Below, piece by piece: positions 24,417 to 31,155 of a stretch of 31,155 nucleotides of DNA. Position 1 is the first letter of the stretch, and the number at the start of each line of letters is the position of its first letter. The position numbers and the translations under genes are program-made. This stretch comes from CAWUJT01 sp963922715 (GTDB lineage: Bacteria; Pseudomonadota; Alphaproteobacteria; Rhodobacterales; Rhodobacteraceae), in assembly GCA_963922715.1 (NCBI GenBank), contig CAWUJT010000013.1, forward strand, positions 1-31,155, in the 5' to 3' direction. The notes below the pieces were generated by a model. It was not told the origin of the DNA. It worked only from the letters and a program-made list of their open reading frames with translations, and did no database searches.

Positions 24417-24737
24417 ATGCTGACCTGTATCATTCGCTATCACATCGACCCCACGCAAAAGGCCGCTTTTGCCGAATATGGCCGCGTTTGGGGAGAGGCC
24501 ATTCCGCGCTGCGGTGCAGACCTAGTGGGATATTTTGCGCCACACGAAGGCTCATCAACCTTGGCCTATGGCATCTATCATATCGAAAATCTTGCCGCGT
24601 ATGAGGCTTATCGCGCCCGCTTGGTTCAAGATCCGCTGGGGCAGCAGAACTATGAATTTGCGCAAAAGGAGAAATTCATCTTGCGCGAGGATCGCACTTG
24701 GCTGACATGCGTATCAAAACGCACAGACGTGCCATAA
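24417..24737 (+). CDS. NIPSNAP family protein
   Basis: A 106-residue single-domain NIPSNAP / dimeric alpha-beta-barrel protein: ITCI-like first strand (LTCIIRYHIDPTQKAAFAEYGRVWGEAIPRCGADLVGYF), then AYGIYHIENLAAYEAYRARLVQDP and a final strand RTWLTCVS. Such small ferredoxin-like proteins dimerise and have diverse or unknown roles. It is divergent from the ArsR-type regulator and is its most likely target. A GGGGAAC stretch just before the ATG gives a modest ribosome site. Confidence 0.85.
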   Translation: MLTCIIRYHIDPTQKAAFAEYGRVWGEAIPRCGADLVGYFAPHEGSSTLAYGIYHIENLAAYEAYRARLVQDPLGQQNYEFAQKEKFILREDRTWLTCVSKRTDVP

Positions 24738-24812
24738 AACAGAAAGTCCGATTGTGATACTTGATAGGGTTACACCTGGTTTAATGCGCCGCACAAAAGG
24801 GGCGGGGGCCCG

Positions 24813-25715
24813 ATGATCCCGTCTGCGTCGCCCGCACATCCAGGCCTTTTGAACTGGGGTATCATCATCTCCCTTGGTATCATCTGGGGCTCGGCTTTCA
24901 TGTCGATTGCCCTTTCCCTAGAAGGCTATCCGCTGTTTTGGACAACAGCATTACGTGTGGTTTTGGGGGCCGGCGCGCTTTTGATTCTGGCCCCTCTGTT
25001 TGGGCAACCGCTGTCGCAAATCGGGCACACACCAAAAGGATGGTCTTATTGCATGGGGCTGGGTGTACTATCCGCCGCCCTGCCGATGACGCTGCTGTCG
25101 TGGGGTATTGCGGATGTGCCGACAGCCTTTGCAGGGGTTGCAATCGGCACGGTCCCACTGATTATCCTACCTCTGGCATATCTTTTCCTGCCGGAAGAAG
25201 GCATCGGGCCACGACGGATCATCGGTGTTGGGCTTGGCTTTATTGGCCTGGCCATTCTTATGGGGCCAAGTGTTTTTGATCAGGCCCCGCTCGGCGCACA
25301 GATAGCCTGTTTGGCCGCCGCCTTTTGCTATGCTGCGGGCTCTATCGTCACGCGGCGCGCACCGAAAATGCCACCGCTTGCCTTTGCAGCGGCCATATTG
25401 CTTTGCGGGGGGATTGTACTTATCCCTATCGCTTGGGTGATGGAGGGGCCACCAAAACTCGCCGCGATCGGGCCAACACTGGCGCTTCTTTATCTTGGGA
25501 TCATGCCCACAGGCGTTGGGGCCGCTTTACGGGTACGTGTGATCACTACCGCCGGATCGGTTTTTATGTCACAAACATCTTACATGATCCCACTTTGGAG
25601 CACCTTTTTTGGCGTTCTGATATTAAAGGAAAGCTTGCCCATGCAATTCTACGTGGCCCTGGTGCTTATCCTTTTAGGCATTATCGTCAGCCAAAGCCGT
25701 CGCAGAGGATATTAA
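24813..25715 (+). CDS. EamA-family (DMT superfamily) transporter
   Basis: A 300-residue inner-membrane protein with about ten hydrophobic helices in two EamA repeats. The first starts with IISLGIIWGSAFMSIALSLEGYPLFWTTALRVVLG; the second is seen in CLAAAFCYAAGSIVTRRAP and SQTSYMIPLWSTFFGVLILKESLPMQFYVALVLILLG. These proteins export amino acids or other metabolites; the substrate is not predictable. The gene ends 28 bases before the convergent ribosomal L30 gene, with no clear terminator between, so opposing transcripts may run into each other. Confidence 0.92.
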   Translation: MIPSASPAHPGLLNWGIIISLGIIWGSAFMSIALSLEGYPLFWTTALRVVLGAGALLILAPLFGQPLSQIGHTPKGWSYCMGLGVLSAALPMTLLSWGIADVPTAFAGVAIGTVPLIILPLAYLFLPEEGIGPRRIIGVGLGFIGLAILMGPSVFDQAPLGAQIACLAAAFCYAAGSIVTRRAPKMPPLAFAAAILLCGGIVLIPIAWVMEGPPKLAAIGPTLALLYLGIMPTGVGAALRVRVITTAGSVFMSQTSYMIPLWSTFFGVLILKESLPMQFYVALVLILLGIIVSQSRRRGY

Positions 25716-25743
25716 ACGTGCCCATATGTGTGGGGCTCCTGCC

Positions 25744-25932
25744 TTAGCCCCGCTCTTCAATAATTTCCACAAGGTGCGGAATTTTGGCAACCATACCACG
25801 CACAGACGGTGTATCTTCCAACTCGCGCGTTTTGTGCATTTTGTTCAAGCCCAGACCAATCAATGTTTTTCGTTGAATGTCCGGGCGCCGAATGGGAGAG
25901 CCAATTTGTTTCACAACAATCGTTTTTGTCAT
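25744..25932 (-). CDS. rpmD: 50S ribosomal protein L30
   Basis: A 62-residue L30: IVVKQIGSPIRRPDIQRKTLIGLGLNKMHKTRELEDTPSVRGMV is the standard profile. It is the last gene of the ribosomal block; L15 and SecY, which normally follow, are absent and a convergent EamA gene lies downstream. It starts five bases after the S5 stop. Confidence 0.96.
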   Translation of the reverse strand: MTKTIVVKQIGSPIRRPDIQRKTLIGLGLNKMHKTRELEDTPSVRGMVAKIPHLVEIIEERG

Positions 25933-25937
25933 AGACC

Positions 25938-26522
25938 TCAGGCCTCCACGTGTTCAGGTGCTTCAGGGGCAGGCGGAGACGTCGCCTCATCCCGTTTCGG
26001 CAGAATATCGGAAACCTTTTTGCCACGACGCTGTGCAACAGAGCGGGGCGATTGTTCCTGCTTTAAGCCGTCAATGGTGGCGCGGATCATGTTGTAAGGG
26101 TTTTGCGAGCCCAAAGATTTGGCCACAACGTCCTGAACGCCCAGCATCTCAAACACCGCCCGCATCGGACCACCGGCAATGATTCCTGTCCCTGTGGGAG
26201 CTGCGCGCATCACCACCTTGCCCGCGCCGTGGCGCCCTTCGATGTCGTGGTGCAACGTGCGTCCTTCCTTGAGTGGCACACGGATCATCTGCCGCTTGGC
26301 TTGATCTGTGGCCTTGCGCACCGCCTCAGGCACTTCCTTGGCTTTACCTTTGCCAAAGCCCACACGACCGCGTTGATCGCCCACAACCACCAGGGCCGCA
26401 AACCCGAAGTTCTTGCCGCCCTTTGTTGTCTTTGAAACCCGATTGATCGCCACAAGACGGTCTGCGAATTCTGGTCCCTCTTCACGGTCGCGACCGCGAC
26501 CTCTTTGTTCACGTTCTGCCAT
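25938..26522 (-). CDS. rpsE: 30S ribosomal protein S5
   Basis: A 194-residue S5. It has an N-terminal double-stranded-RNA-binding-like domain (DRLVAINRVSKTTKGGKNFGFAALVVVGDQRGRVGFGKGKAKEVPEAVRKA), GTGIIAGGPMRAVFEMLGVQDVVAKSLGSQNPYNMIRATIDGL, and a proline- and acid-rich tail (EATSPPAPEAPEHVEA). It is separated from the L18 gene by a 102-base gap, unusually wide for this block, which holds a long inverted repeat. Confidence 0.97.
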   Translation of the reverse strand: MAEREQRGRGRDREEGPEFADRLVAINRVSKTTKGGKNFGFAALVVVGDQRGRVGFGKGKAKEVPEAVRKATDQAKRQMIRVPLKEGRTLHHDIEGRHGAGKVVMRAAPTGTGIIAGGPMRAVFEMLGVQDVVAKSLGSQNPYNMIRATIDGLKQEQSPRSVAQRRGKKVSDILPKRDEATSPPAPEAPEHVEA

Positions 26523-26541
26523 CTGGCGTCCTTCTTGTTAT

Positions 26542-26589
26542 GGGCCTTTGCCCTTCGTTTGATCCAATCCAAGTGACCCTCAAAGGCCC
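26542..26589. repeat. inverted repeat between the L18 and S5 genes
   Basis: GGGCCTTTG (26542-26550) and CAAAGGCCC (26581-26589) are perfect nine-base inverted arms around a 30-base loop. They lie in the only long gap (26523-26624) inside the ribosomal block. On the message it could form a GC-rich stem about 20 bases before the S5 start. There is no U-run, so it is not a classic intrinsic terminator. Confidence 0.5.
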
Positions 26590-26624
26590 CGGATCATCGA
26601 GGAAACACGATGTCCCCTACACTC

Positions 26625-26984
26625 TTAAAACTTCAAACCACCTTCGCGGGCCGCGTCGGCCAGGGCCTTGATCCCACCGTGGAACAGAAAGCCACCACGA
26701 TCAAAGTAGCAGGTTTCAACACCGGCCGCTTTTGCCCGTTCTGCAATAGCTGCACCAACCTTGCTGGCCGCGTCGATGTTATTCTGACCCACAACACCAA
26801 GGTCTTTCTCCAGCGAAGAGGCCGCAGCCAAAGTCACCCCGTTTTGATCGTCAATAACCTGGGCGCTGATGTTTTTGTTGGAACGATGCACACTTAGGCG
26901 CACACGCCCCGCGTTCATCTTCCTGAGCTTGTTTCTGACGCGCAGGCGACGCTTGAGAAACAACGCGCGTTTGTTAAGAGCCAT
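26625..26984 (-). CDS. rplR: 50S ribosomal protein L18
   Basis: A 119-residue L18, the 5S rRNA-binding protein: RVRNKLRKMNAGRVRLSVHRSNKNISAQVIDDQNGVTLAAASS, and the C-terminal GVETCYFDRGGFLFHGGIKALADAAREGGLKF with the conserved FDRGGFLYHGR-like motif. It starts 12 bases after the L6 stop and is followed by the 102-base gap before S5. Confidence 0.97.
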   Translation of the reverse strand: MALNKRALFLKRRLRVRNKLRKMNAGRVRLSVHRSNKNISAQVIDDQNGVTLAAASSLEKDLGVVGQNNIDAASKVGAAIAERAKAAGVETCYFDRGGFLFHGGIKALADAAREGGLKF

Positions 26985-26996
26985 GGCTGCCGTTCC

Positions 26997-27530
26997 TTAC
27001 TTCTTCTTGCCTTCCTTGCGGAAGATAAATTCATCTTTGTATTTTATACCTTTGCCCTTGTAGGGCTCTGGCCTGCGCCAATCACGAATGTTGGCAGCCA
27101 CTTGACCCACAAGTTGCGCATCTGATCCTTCGATGACAATCTCTGTGGGCTTTGCGGCGGTCACTGTCACCCCTGCGGGGACGTCGAAATTCACATCGTG
27201 GCTGTAGCCCAAACTGAGTTTCAGCGTATTGCCCTGCATTTGGGCGCGATAGCCCACACCGTTAATCTCAAGCTCTTTTTTGAAGCCGGTCGTGACACCG
27301 GTGACCAGGTTTGCGATCATGGTGCGTGACATGCCCCATTGCTGCCGGGCGCGCTTTGACGTGCCGCGCGGCGTAACAACAACCGCATTGTCTTCAAGCG
27401 CAAGACTGACGTCATCCGTTGCCGTGAATTCCTGTGTGCCTTTCGGCCCTTTGACTGACACGGTTTGCCCGTTCACCTTAGCCTCCACGCCAGAGGGCAT
27501 CGTGATGGGTTTTTTCCCGATACGAGACAT
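26997..27530 (-). CDS. rplF: 50S ribosomal protein L6
   Basis: A 177-residue L6 with two related domains: MSRIGKKPITMPSGVEAKVNG at the start, and VEINGVGYRAQMQG-like, PAGVTV and RRPEPYKGKGIKY in the C-terminal domain that contacts 23S rRNA near the sarcin-ricin loop. The ATG at 27530 is canonical; the frame extends 22 codons upstream into the S8 gene, which is not used. A ten-base gap separates it from S8. Confidence 0.97.
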   Translation of the reverse strand: MSRIGKKPITMPSGVEAKVNGQTVSVKGPKGTQEFTATDDVSLALEDNAVVVTPRGTSKRARQQWGMSRTMIANLVTGVTTGFKKELEINGVGYRAQMQGNTLKLSLGYSHDVNFDVPAGVTVTAAKPTEIVIEGSDAQLVGQVAANIRDWRRPEPYKGKGIKYKDEFIFRKEGKKK

Positions 27531-27540
27531 CTTTACCCCC

Positions 27541-27933
27541 TTAAAACACCGTGCAAAGCACTTCGCCACCCACATTGTGGGAGCGCGCATTTGCATCTGA
27601 CATCACACCCTGAGGGGTGGAAACAATAGAGACACCCAAACCTTGGCGGACCTGCGGAATATCCTTCACACCAAGATACACCCGTCGTCCCGGCTTGGAG
27701 ACACGCTGTATCTCGCGGATCACAGGTGTCCCATCGTGATACTTCAAGCCAATTTCAATCGTGGCATGACCTTTGGGATCTGTGGTTTTCTCATATCCAC
27801 GGATATAGCCTTCGTCTTTCAACACATCGAGAACCCAAGCCCGCAGTTTTGAGGCTGGGGTCACAACCGTGCTGCGGCCCCGCATTTGCGCGTTGCGGAT
27901 ACGTGTGAGCATATCACCAAGAGGATCATTCAT
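27541..27933 (-). CDS. rpsH: 30S ribosomal protein S8
   Basis: A 130-residue S8: NDPLGDMLTRIRNAQMRG at the N-terminus, VLKDEGYIRGYE, KPGRRVYLGVKDIPQVRQGLGVSIVSTPQGVMSDANARSHNVGGEVLCTVF at the end, all canonical. S8 binds 16S rRNA helix 21 and in Escherichia coli represses the spc mRNA at the L5 leader; I did not find that target here. Confidence 0.97.
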   Translation of the reverse strand: MNDPLGDMLTRIRNAQMRGRSTVVTPASKLRAWVLDVLKDEGYIRGYEKTTDPKGHATIEIGLKYHDGTPVIREIQRVSKPGRRVYLGVKDIPQVRQGLGVSIVSTPQGVMSDANARSHNVGGEVLCTVF

Positions 27934-27948
27934 ATGTTTATCTCCTCC

Positions 27949-28254
27949 CTACCAGCTTGACTTCACAAGGCCTGGAATTTTGCCGTAAGAGCCAAGCTCT
28001 CGCAACATGATCCGGCTGACTTTCAACTTGCGGTAATAGGCATGGGGCCGCCCGGTCAGCTGGCAACGATTATGCAAACGGGTGGGCGATGAATTGCGCG
28101 GCAATTCCGCCAGTTTCAGGCGTGCCTTAAACCGTTCCTCCATCGGACGGTCTTGGTCGTTTGCGATCTCTTTAAGTGCAGCCCGCTTTACCGCATATTT
28201 GTCAACAAGCTTTTGACGCTTGACTTCACGGGCAACCATGGATTTTTTGGCCAT
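27949..28254 (-). CDS. rpsN: 30S ribosomal protein S14
   Basis: A 101-residue S14 of the zinc-free long form: MAKKSMVAREVKRQKL at the start and LPRNSSPTRLHNRCQLTGRPHAYYRKLKVSRIMLRELGSYGKIPGLVKSSW at the end. The two C-x2-C zinc knuckles of the short form are missing, as expected for this variant. It sits 15 bases from each neighbour. Confidence 0.97.
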   Translation of the reverse strand: MAKKSMVAREVKRQKLVDKYAVKRAALKEIANDQDRPMEERFKARLKLAELPRNSSPTRLHNRCQLTGRPHAYYRKLKVSRIMLRELGSYGKIPGLVKSSW

Positions 28255-28269
28255 GTGTCTCGTCCCTTT

Positions 28270-28833
28270 TTAAGAGTTGAAGGGCATGTTGAAAGCCTTC
28301 AACAGCGCCTTGGCTTCCGCATCTGTCGCGGCGTTGGTACAAATAATGACGTCCATCCCCCAAACTTCATCCACTTTGTCAAAGTTGATCTCGGGAAAGA
28401 CAATGTGTTCTTTAATGCCCATGGCATAATTGCCACGGCCATCGAAGCTTTTGCTGTTCACACCGCGAAAGTCACGAATACGCGGCATGGCAACCGTGAT
28501 CAAACGATCCAGAAATTCATACATCCGGTCGCCGCGCAGTGTGACCTTAGCCCCAAGCGGCATGCCTTCGCGCACGCGAAATCCCGCGATAGATTTCTTG
28601 GCTTTGGTGATCACGGCTTTCTGCCCTGCAATGGCGGTTAAATCTTCTTGCGCAGACTTTGCTTTCTTGCTGTCACGCACGCTTTCTGCCCCCGCCCCGA
28701 TGTTCAGCACGATTTTATCGAGCCGTGGGATTTGCATATCGTTCTTGTAGCCAAACTCTTCTTTCAAAGCAGCGCGAATTTTATCTTTATAAAGTACCTT
28801 TAGGCGCGGTGTGTAGGTGGCTTGATCCAGCAT
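28270..28833 (-). CDS. rplE: 50S ribosomal protein L5
   Basis: A 187-residue L5, binding 5S rRNA: PRLDKIVLNIGAGAESVRDSK, ITKAKKSIAGFRVREGMPLGAKVTLRG, DFRGVNSKSFDGRGNYAMGIKEHIVFPEI and the terminal MDVIICTNAATDAEAKALLKAFNMPF are all canonical. The ATG overlaps the L24 stop as TGATG, so translation is coupled. Confidence 0.97.
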   Translation of the reverse strand: MLDQATYTPRLKVLYKDKIRAALKEEFGYKNDMQIPRLDKIVLNIGAGAESVRDSKKAKSAQEDLTAIAGQKAVITKAKKSIAGFRVREGMPLGAKVTLRGDRMYEFLDRLITVAMPRIRDFRGVNSKSFDGRGNYAMGIKEHIVFPEINFDKVDEVWGMDVIICTNAATDAEAKALLKAFNMPFNS

Positions 28834-29138
28834 CAGATTGCCTCCCCCGTGGTTTTTGCAAATCGAACTTTCTTGCCATCTTCCATGCGAAAGCCAACGC
28901 GTGTGGCCTTACCGTCGCCATCGACATAGGCCAAATTCGACAGATCAATCGGCATCGCTTTGGGCAAGCGACCGCCCTGAGAGTTCTGGCTTTGACGCGT
29001 GTGGCGGATCGCCATATTCACACCATCAACAACCGCCTTCCCAGCCTGCGGCATGACTTGCGTGATCTCACCCGTTTTGCCTTTATCTTTGCCCGCCAAG
29101 ACAATCACGCGATCCCCTTTTTTGAGTTTTGCCGCCAT
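28833..29138 (-). CDS. rplX: 50S ribosomal protein L24
   Basis: A 101-residue L24 with a KOW motif: LKKGDRVIVLAGKDKGKTGEITQVMPQAGKAVVDGVNMAIRHTRQSQNSQGGRLPKAMPIDLSNLAYVD. L24 initiates assembly of the large subunit. The ATG at 29138 overlaps the L14 stop as TGATG; a preceding GTG is an unlikely start. The stop overlaps the L5 start in the same way. Confidence 0.96.
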   Translation of the reverse strand: MAAKLKKGDRVIVLAGKDKGKTGEITQVMPQAGKAVVDGVNMAIRHTRQSQNSQGGRLPKAMPIDLSNLAYVDGDGKATRVGFRMEDGKKVRFAKTTGEAI

Positions 29139-29506
29139 CACAACACCTCCGGCGCGAGTGAGATGATTTTCATAAAATTCTTGGCGCGCAGCTCACGCAC
29201 CACAGGGCCGAAGATGCGTGTGCCAATCGGCTCCATGTTGTTGTTGAGGATTACGGCAGCGTTGCGGTCAAACCGAATGGCGGTGCCGTCTTCACGACGT
29301 ACCTCTTTGGCGGTGCGGACCACAACTGCCTTGCGCACATCGCCCTTTTTGACGCGCCCGCGCGGAATGGCTTCTTTCACGGACACCACGATAATATCCC
29401 CGACAGAGGCGTATTTGCGCTTGGAGCCCCCTAAGACCTTGATGCACTGAACACGGCGCGCGCCTGAGTTGTCAGCAACATCCAGGTTTGTTTGCATCTG
29501 GATCAT
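29138..29506 (-). CDS. rplN: 50S ribosomal protein L14
   Basis: A 122-residue L14: MIQMQTNLDVADNSGARRVQCIKVLGG, YASVGDIIVVSVKEAIPRG, KKGDVRKAVVVRTAKEVRREDGTAIRFDRNAAVILN and RIFGPVVRELRAKNFMKIISLAPEVL, which are canonical throughout. L14 binds the factor RsfS and contacts the small subunit. It follows S17 after a 71-base gap in which I see no clear signal. Confidence 0.98.
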   Translation of the reverse strand: MIQMQTNLDVADNSGARRVQCIKVLGGSKRKYASVGDIIVVSVKEAIPRGRVKKGDVRKAVVVRTAKEVRREDGTAIRFDRNAAVILNNNMEPIGTRIFGPVVRELRAKNFMKIISLAPEVL

Positions 29507-29577
29507 GTTTTATCTCCCGACCTTTGGAACAGCCGATGCAAGGCGTTTTGTCCCAGGGTTTCGATTAAGGGTACGAT

Positions 29578-29808
29578 CTACGTTGCGATCACTTCCCAGC
29601 GTTTGGTTTTCGACCTGGGCGCGCATTCTTGAATGCGAACGGTGTCGCCCACGTTGAATTGATTGTTCTCGTCATGTGCGCGGTACTTCTTGGACTTCCG
29701 CACAGTTTTTTGTAGCAAAGGATGCTTGAAACGACGCTCAACCGAGACTGTCACGGTTTGTGCATTTTGGTTAGATGTCACAACACCTTGCAAAATTCGT
29801 TTGGGCAT
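29578..29808 (-). CDS. rpsQ: 30S ribosomal protein S17
   Basis: A 76-residue S17: MPKRILQGVVTSNQNAQTVTVSVERRFKHPLLQKTVRKSKKYRAHDENNQFNVGDTVRIQECAPRSKTKRWEV is the standard OB-fold primary rRNA-binding protein. Its start touches the L29 stop at one base. Confidence 0.97.
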   Translation of the reverse strand: MPKRILQGVVTSNQNAQTVTVSVERRFKHPLLQKTVRKSKKYRAHDENNQFNVGDTVRIQECAPRSKTKRWEVIAT

Positions 29809-30008
29809 CAGTCGACCTCCACATTTGCTTTTTCATTGAGTACCGTCATCACCCGCGCTGTATCACGACGCACAGACCGCATCCGCGCGGTGTTCTCAAG
29901 TTGGTTTGTGGCGGCCTGAAAACGCAAGTTGAACGCCTCTTTTTTCAGGGCTTTCAAAGCATCGCGCAATTCATCAGGCGTTTTGGAACGAAGTTCCTGA
30001 GCGTTCAT
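29808..30008 (-). CDS. rpmC: 50S ribosomal protein L29
   Basis: A 66-residue L29, two long helices: MNAQELRSKTPDELRDALKALKKEAFNLRFQAATNQLENTARMRSVRRDTARVMTVLNEK. It is the first gene of the block on this strand. L16 and the S10-operon genes that usually precede it are absent; a divergent oxygenase-family gene lies 185 bases away. The 30009-30193 region should therefore contain a promoter for the block, and TATACT on the minus strand near 30112-30117 is a weak -10 candidate. Confidence 0.96.
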   Translation of the reverse strand: MNAQELRSKTPDELRDALKALKKEAFNLRFQAATNQLENTARMRSVRRDTARVMTVLNEKANVEVD

Positions 30009-30193
30009 ATCTAATCCTTTTCAACATCATCGGTCGGCCCAAAAAAGGTTACCAAAAGTTCCGATGGAGCAATAAAAGCGCTTGATATGCCTATAGATAA
30101 GAATTTGCAAGTATAAAGTTGCTATATCTCTTGAAAATTATGGCCCCATCTTTGATGAACACTGCATTCGCTCTAACGACCCACAGAGGCCCC

Positions 30194-30817
30194 ATGCACC
30201 CCAACACCCAACCGCTCTTCATTACACCTTTGTACCGTGCCCCACGGGGCAAGTATGGCAAAAACATCAACCCTCATGAACTCTTGGCCGCCTGTCTATC
30301 GATTGCAGAGGATGATGAGGCGGGTCAAAGGTGGTGTGATGAGAACGATTTCCCAGGGTACACATCCTATGCCTCTTTGACAGATTTAGCTTGGCGGTTT
30401 CCCACATTTGCTGATCTGTCGGACAGCCTTCAAGCACATGCCGAAGATTTTGCCCAATCGCTTTATTTCGATCTCGATGGCAAAGACCTGCATTTGGATG
30501 CTCTGTGGATCAATATCTTGCCGCCCGGTGGTATTCATACCAGTCACATCCATCCCCACTCTGTGATCTCGGGCACCACCTATGTCGCCATGCCAGATGG
30601 CACGAGTGCTTTGAAACTTGAAGACCCGCGCCTGCCGATGATGATGGCGGCCCCAACACGGACCCAGGACACACCGGAGGGTTTGAAACAATTTGTCTAT
30701 CTTCATCCAAAAGCAGGGGAGGTTTTGATGTGGGAAAGTTGGCTGCGCCATGAAGTCCTGATGAACATGACCGAGGAGAATCGTATCTCCATCAGTTTTA
30801 ACTTTGGATGGCGGTAG
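30194..30817 (+). CDS. putative 2-oxoglutarate-Fe(II) oxygenase family protein
   Basis: A 207-residue protein of the family annotated as putative 2OG-Fe(II) oxygenases (TIGR02466 type). It starts with QPLFITPLYRAPRG, and has the core LWINILPPGGIHTSHIHPHSVISGTTYV (about residues 104-131), with clustered histidines at 115, 118, 120 and 122, and the terminal LRHEVLMNMTEENRISISFNFGW, which supplies the last histidine and the 2OG arginine. The substrate is unknown. The ATG at 30194 follows AGAGG at four bases; a longer frame from 30119 lacks such a site. It is divergent from rpmC and upstream of the IscA-type gene by 69 bases. Confidence 0.8.
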   Translation: MHPNTQPLFITPLYRAPRGKYGKNINPHELLAACLSIAEDDEAGQRWCDENDFPGYTSYASLTDLAWRFPTFADLSDSLQAHAEDFAQSLYFDLDGKDLHLDALWINILPPGGIHTSHIHPHSVISGTTYVAMPDGTSALKLEDPRLPMMMAAPTRTQDTPEGLKQFVYLHPKAGEVLMWESWLRHEVLMNMTEENRISISFNFGWR

Positions 30818-30839
30818 CCTAGACCCAACTCCCTTGCGA

Positions 30840-30865
30840 TTGAAAGTCAAAGCGCTTACTTTCAA
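30840..30865. promoter_or_regulatory. perfect dyad in front of the IscA-type gene
   Basis: TTGAAAGT (30840-30847) and ACTTTCAA (30858-30865) form perfect eight-base inverted arms around a ten-base centre that itself contains AAGCGCTT. The dyad lies between the oxygenase stop and the IscA-type start, 22 bases before its ATG. It lacks a T-run, so an operator is more likely than a terminator. I do not recognise the regulator. Confidence 0.4.
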
Positions 30866-30886
30866 ATTGAATAAGGGAGCAGCGTT

Positions 30887-31155
30887 ATGTTTTCGATACC
30901 AGGACAATCCCCCGTCACCCTCACAGAACGTGCTGCGGCACAAATCTCACGGCTGATGGCGCAAGGGGACACACAAGGCCTGAAAATCGGGGTCAAAAAA
31001 GGTGGCTGCGCGGGCATGGAATACACCATGGATTACGTGACTGAGATTGGCCCCCATGATGAGGTGGTTGAACAAAATGGCGCGCGCGTTCTGATCGCGC
31101 CGATGGCACAGATGTTTCTGTTCGGCACCGAGATCGACTATGAGACATCGCTGCT
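30887..31155 (+). CDS. IscA/HesB/SufA-type iron-sulfur assembly protein (3' end outside the window)
   Basis: The first 89 codons of an A-type Fe-S carrier: VTLTERAAAQISRLM, then GLKIGVKKGGCAGMEYTMDYV with the first conserved cysteine (Cys41), then VEQNGARVLIAPMAQMFLFGTEIDYETSL. The C-terminal C-x-C pair that completes the cluster site lies beyond the window. The start follows AAGGGAGC. A-type carriers receive Fe-S clusters from the scaffold and pass them to target enzymes. Whether it belongs to a suf operon cannot be seen. A perfect dyad lies just upstream. Confidence 0.9.
   Translation, partial: MFSIPGQSPVTLTERAAAQISRLMAQGDTQGLKIGVKKGGCAGMEYTMDYVTEIGPHDEVVEQNGARVLIAPMAQMFLFGTEIDYETSL

Noticed and set aside
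1..31155. tRNA, rRNA, CRISPR array, prophage or defence island
   Set aside because: No cloverleaf, rRNA block, regularly spaced repeat, phage structural gene or defence-gene signature was seen on either strand.

Overview
The window looks like a chromosomal stretch from an alphaproteobacterium of the Rhodobacterales (Roseobacter group). Supporting this are an RpoE-ChrR stress module facing a flavin amine oxidase-DUF1365-MFS-DUF3833-SDR operon, a ChpT-type phosphotransferase next to a DUF3553 gene, an olsBA ornithine-lipid pair, a sarcosine oxidase beta gene, and many small Rhodobacterales-type families (DUF1289, DUF1244). It is densely coding: no gap above about 300 bases lacks a gene. I see no rRNA, tRNA, CRISPR array or prophage. 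The only mobile element is one IS1595-type insertion sequence.

Layout. 1-549 (-): 5' part of soxB. 726-2660 (+): ccmI, ruvX and a DUF1289 gene in one overlapping run. 2873-3082 (+): a cold-shock protein. 3098-4804 (-): gpsA and a TrmJ-like RNA methyltransferase. 4900-5520 (+): a ThiE-like protein. 5501-7104 (-): the olsB-olsA pair. 7251-8065: DUF3553 gene and chpT, divergent. 8138-8782 (-): an RluA pseudouridine synthase.

8820-14817 is the most coherent regulatory unit. Five overlapping or abutting minus-strand genes (flavin oxidoreductase, DUF1365, MFS, DUF3833, SDR) face rpoE-chrR on the plus strand. The shared intergenic region carries two back-to-back promoters that look RpoE-type, each with an 18-base spacer and an identical ten-base -10 block. 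By analogy with Rhodobacter sphaeroides this should be a singlet-oxygen / membrane-lipid stress response. Its ChrR lacks the second cysteine of the usual zinc-binding motif.

14845-19294 holds a VanX-like dipeptidase divergent from a D-amino-acid transaminase, a DUF1244 / N-formylglutamate amidohydrolase pair, and pyruvate kinase. An IS1595-like element (about 19300-20055) sits just after the pyruvate kinase stop. 20114-25715 holds a UbiH-type hydroxylase, a class V aminotransferase, ilvC, an ArsR-type regulator divergent from a NIPSNAP protein, and an EamA exporter.

25744-30008 (-) is an uninterrupted ribosomal block (L29, S17, L14, L24, L5, S14, S8, L6, L18, S5, L30). It is cut off on both sides from the usual neighbours: no L16 upstream and no L15/SecY downstream. 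The window ends with a 2OG-Fe(II) oxygenase-family gene and the start of an IscA/HesB-type gene.

Functions come from recognising protein families by eye; no database search was run. The best candidates for something less ordinary are the paired RpoE promoters with the variant ChrR, the detached ribosomal block with an inverted repeat between the S5 and L18 genes, and a hairpin touching the transposase start codon.
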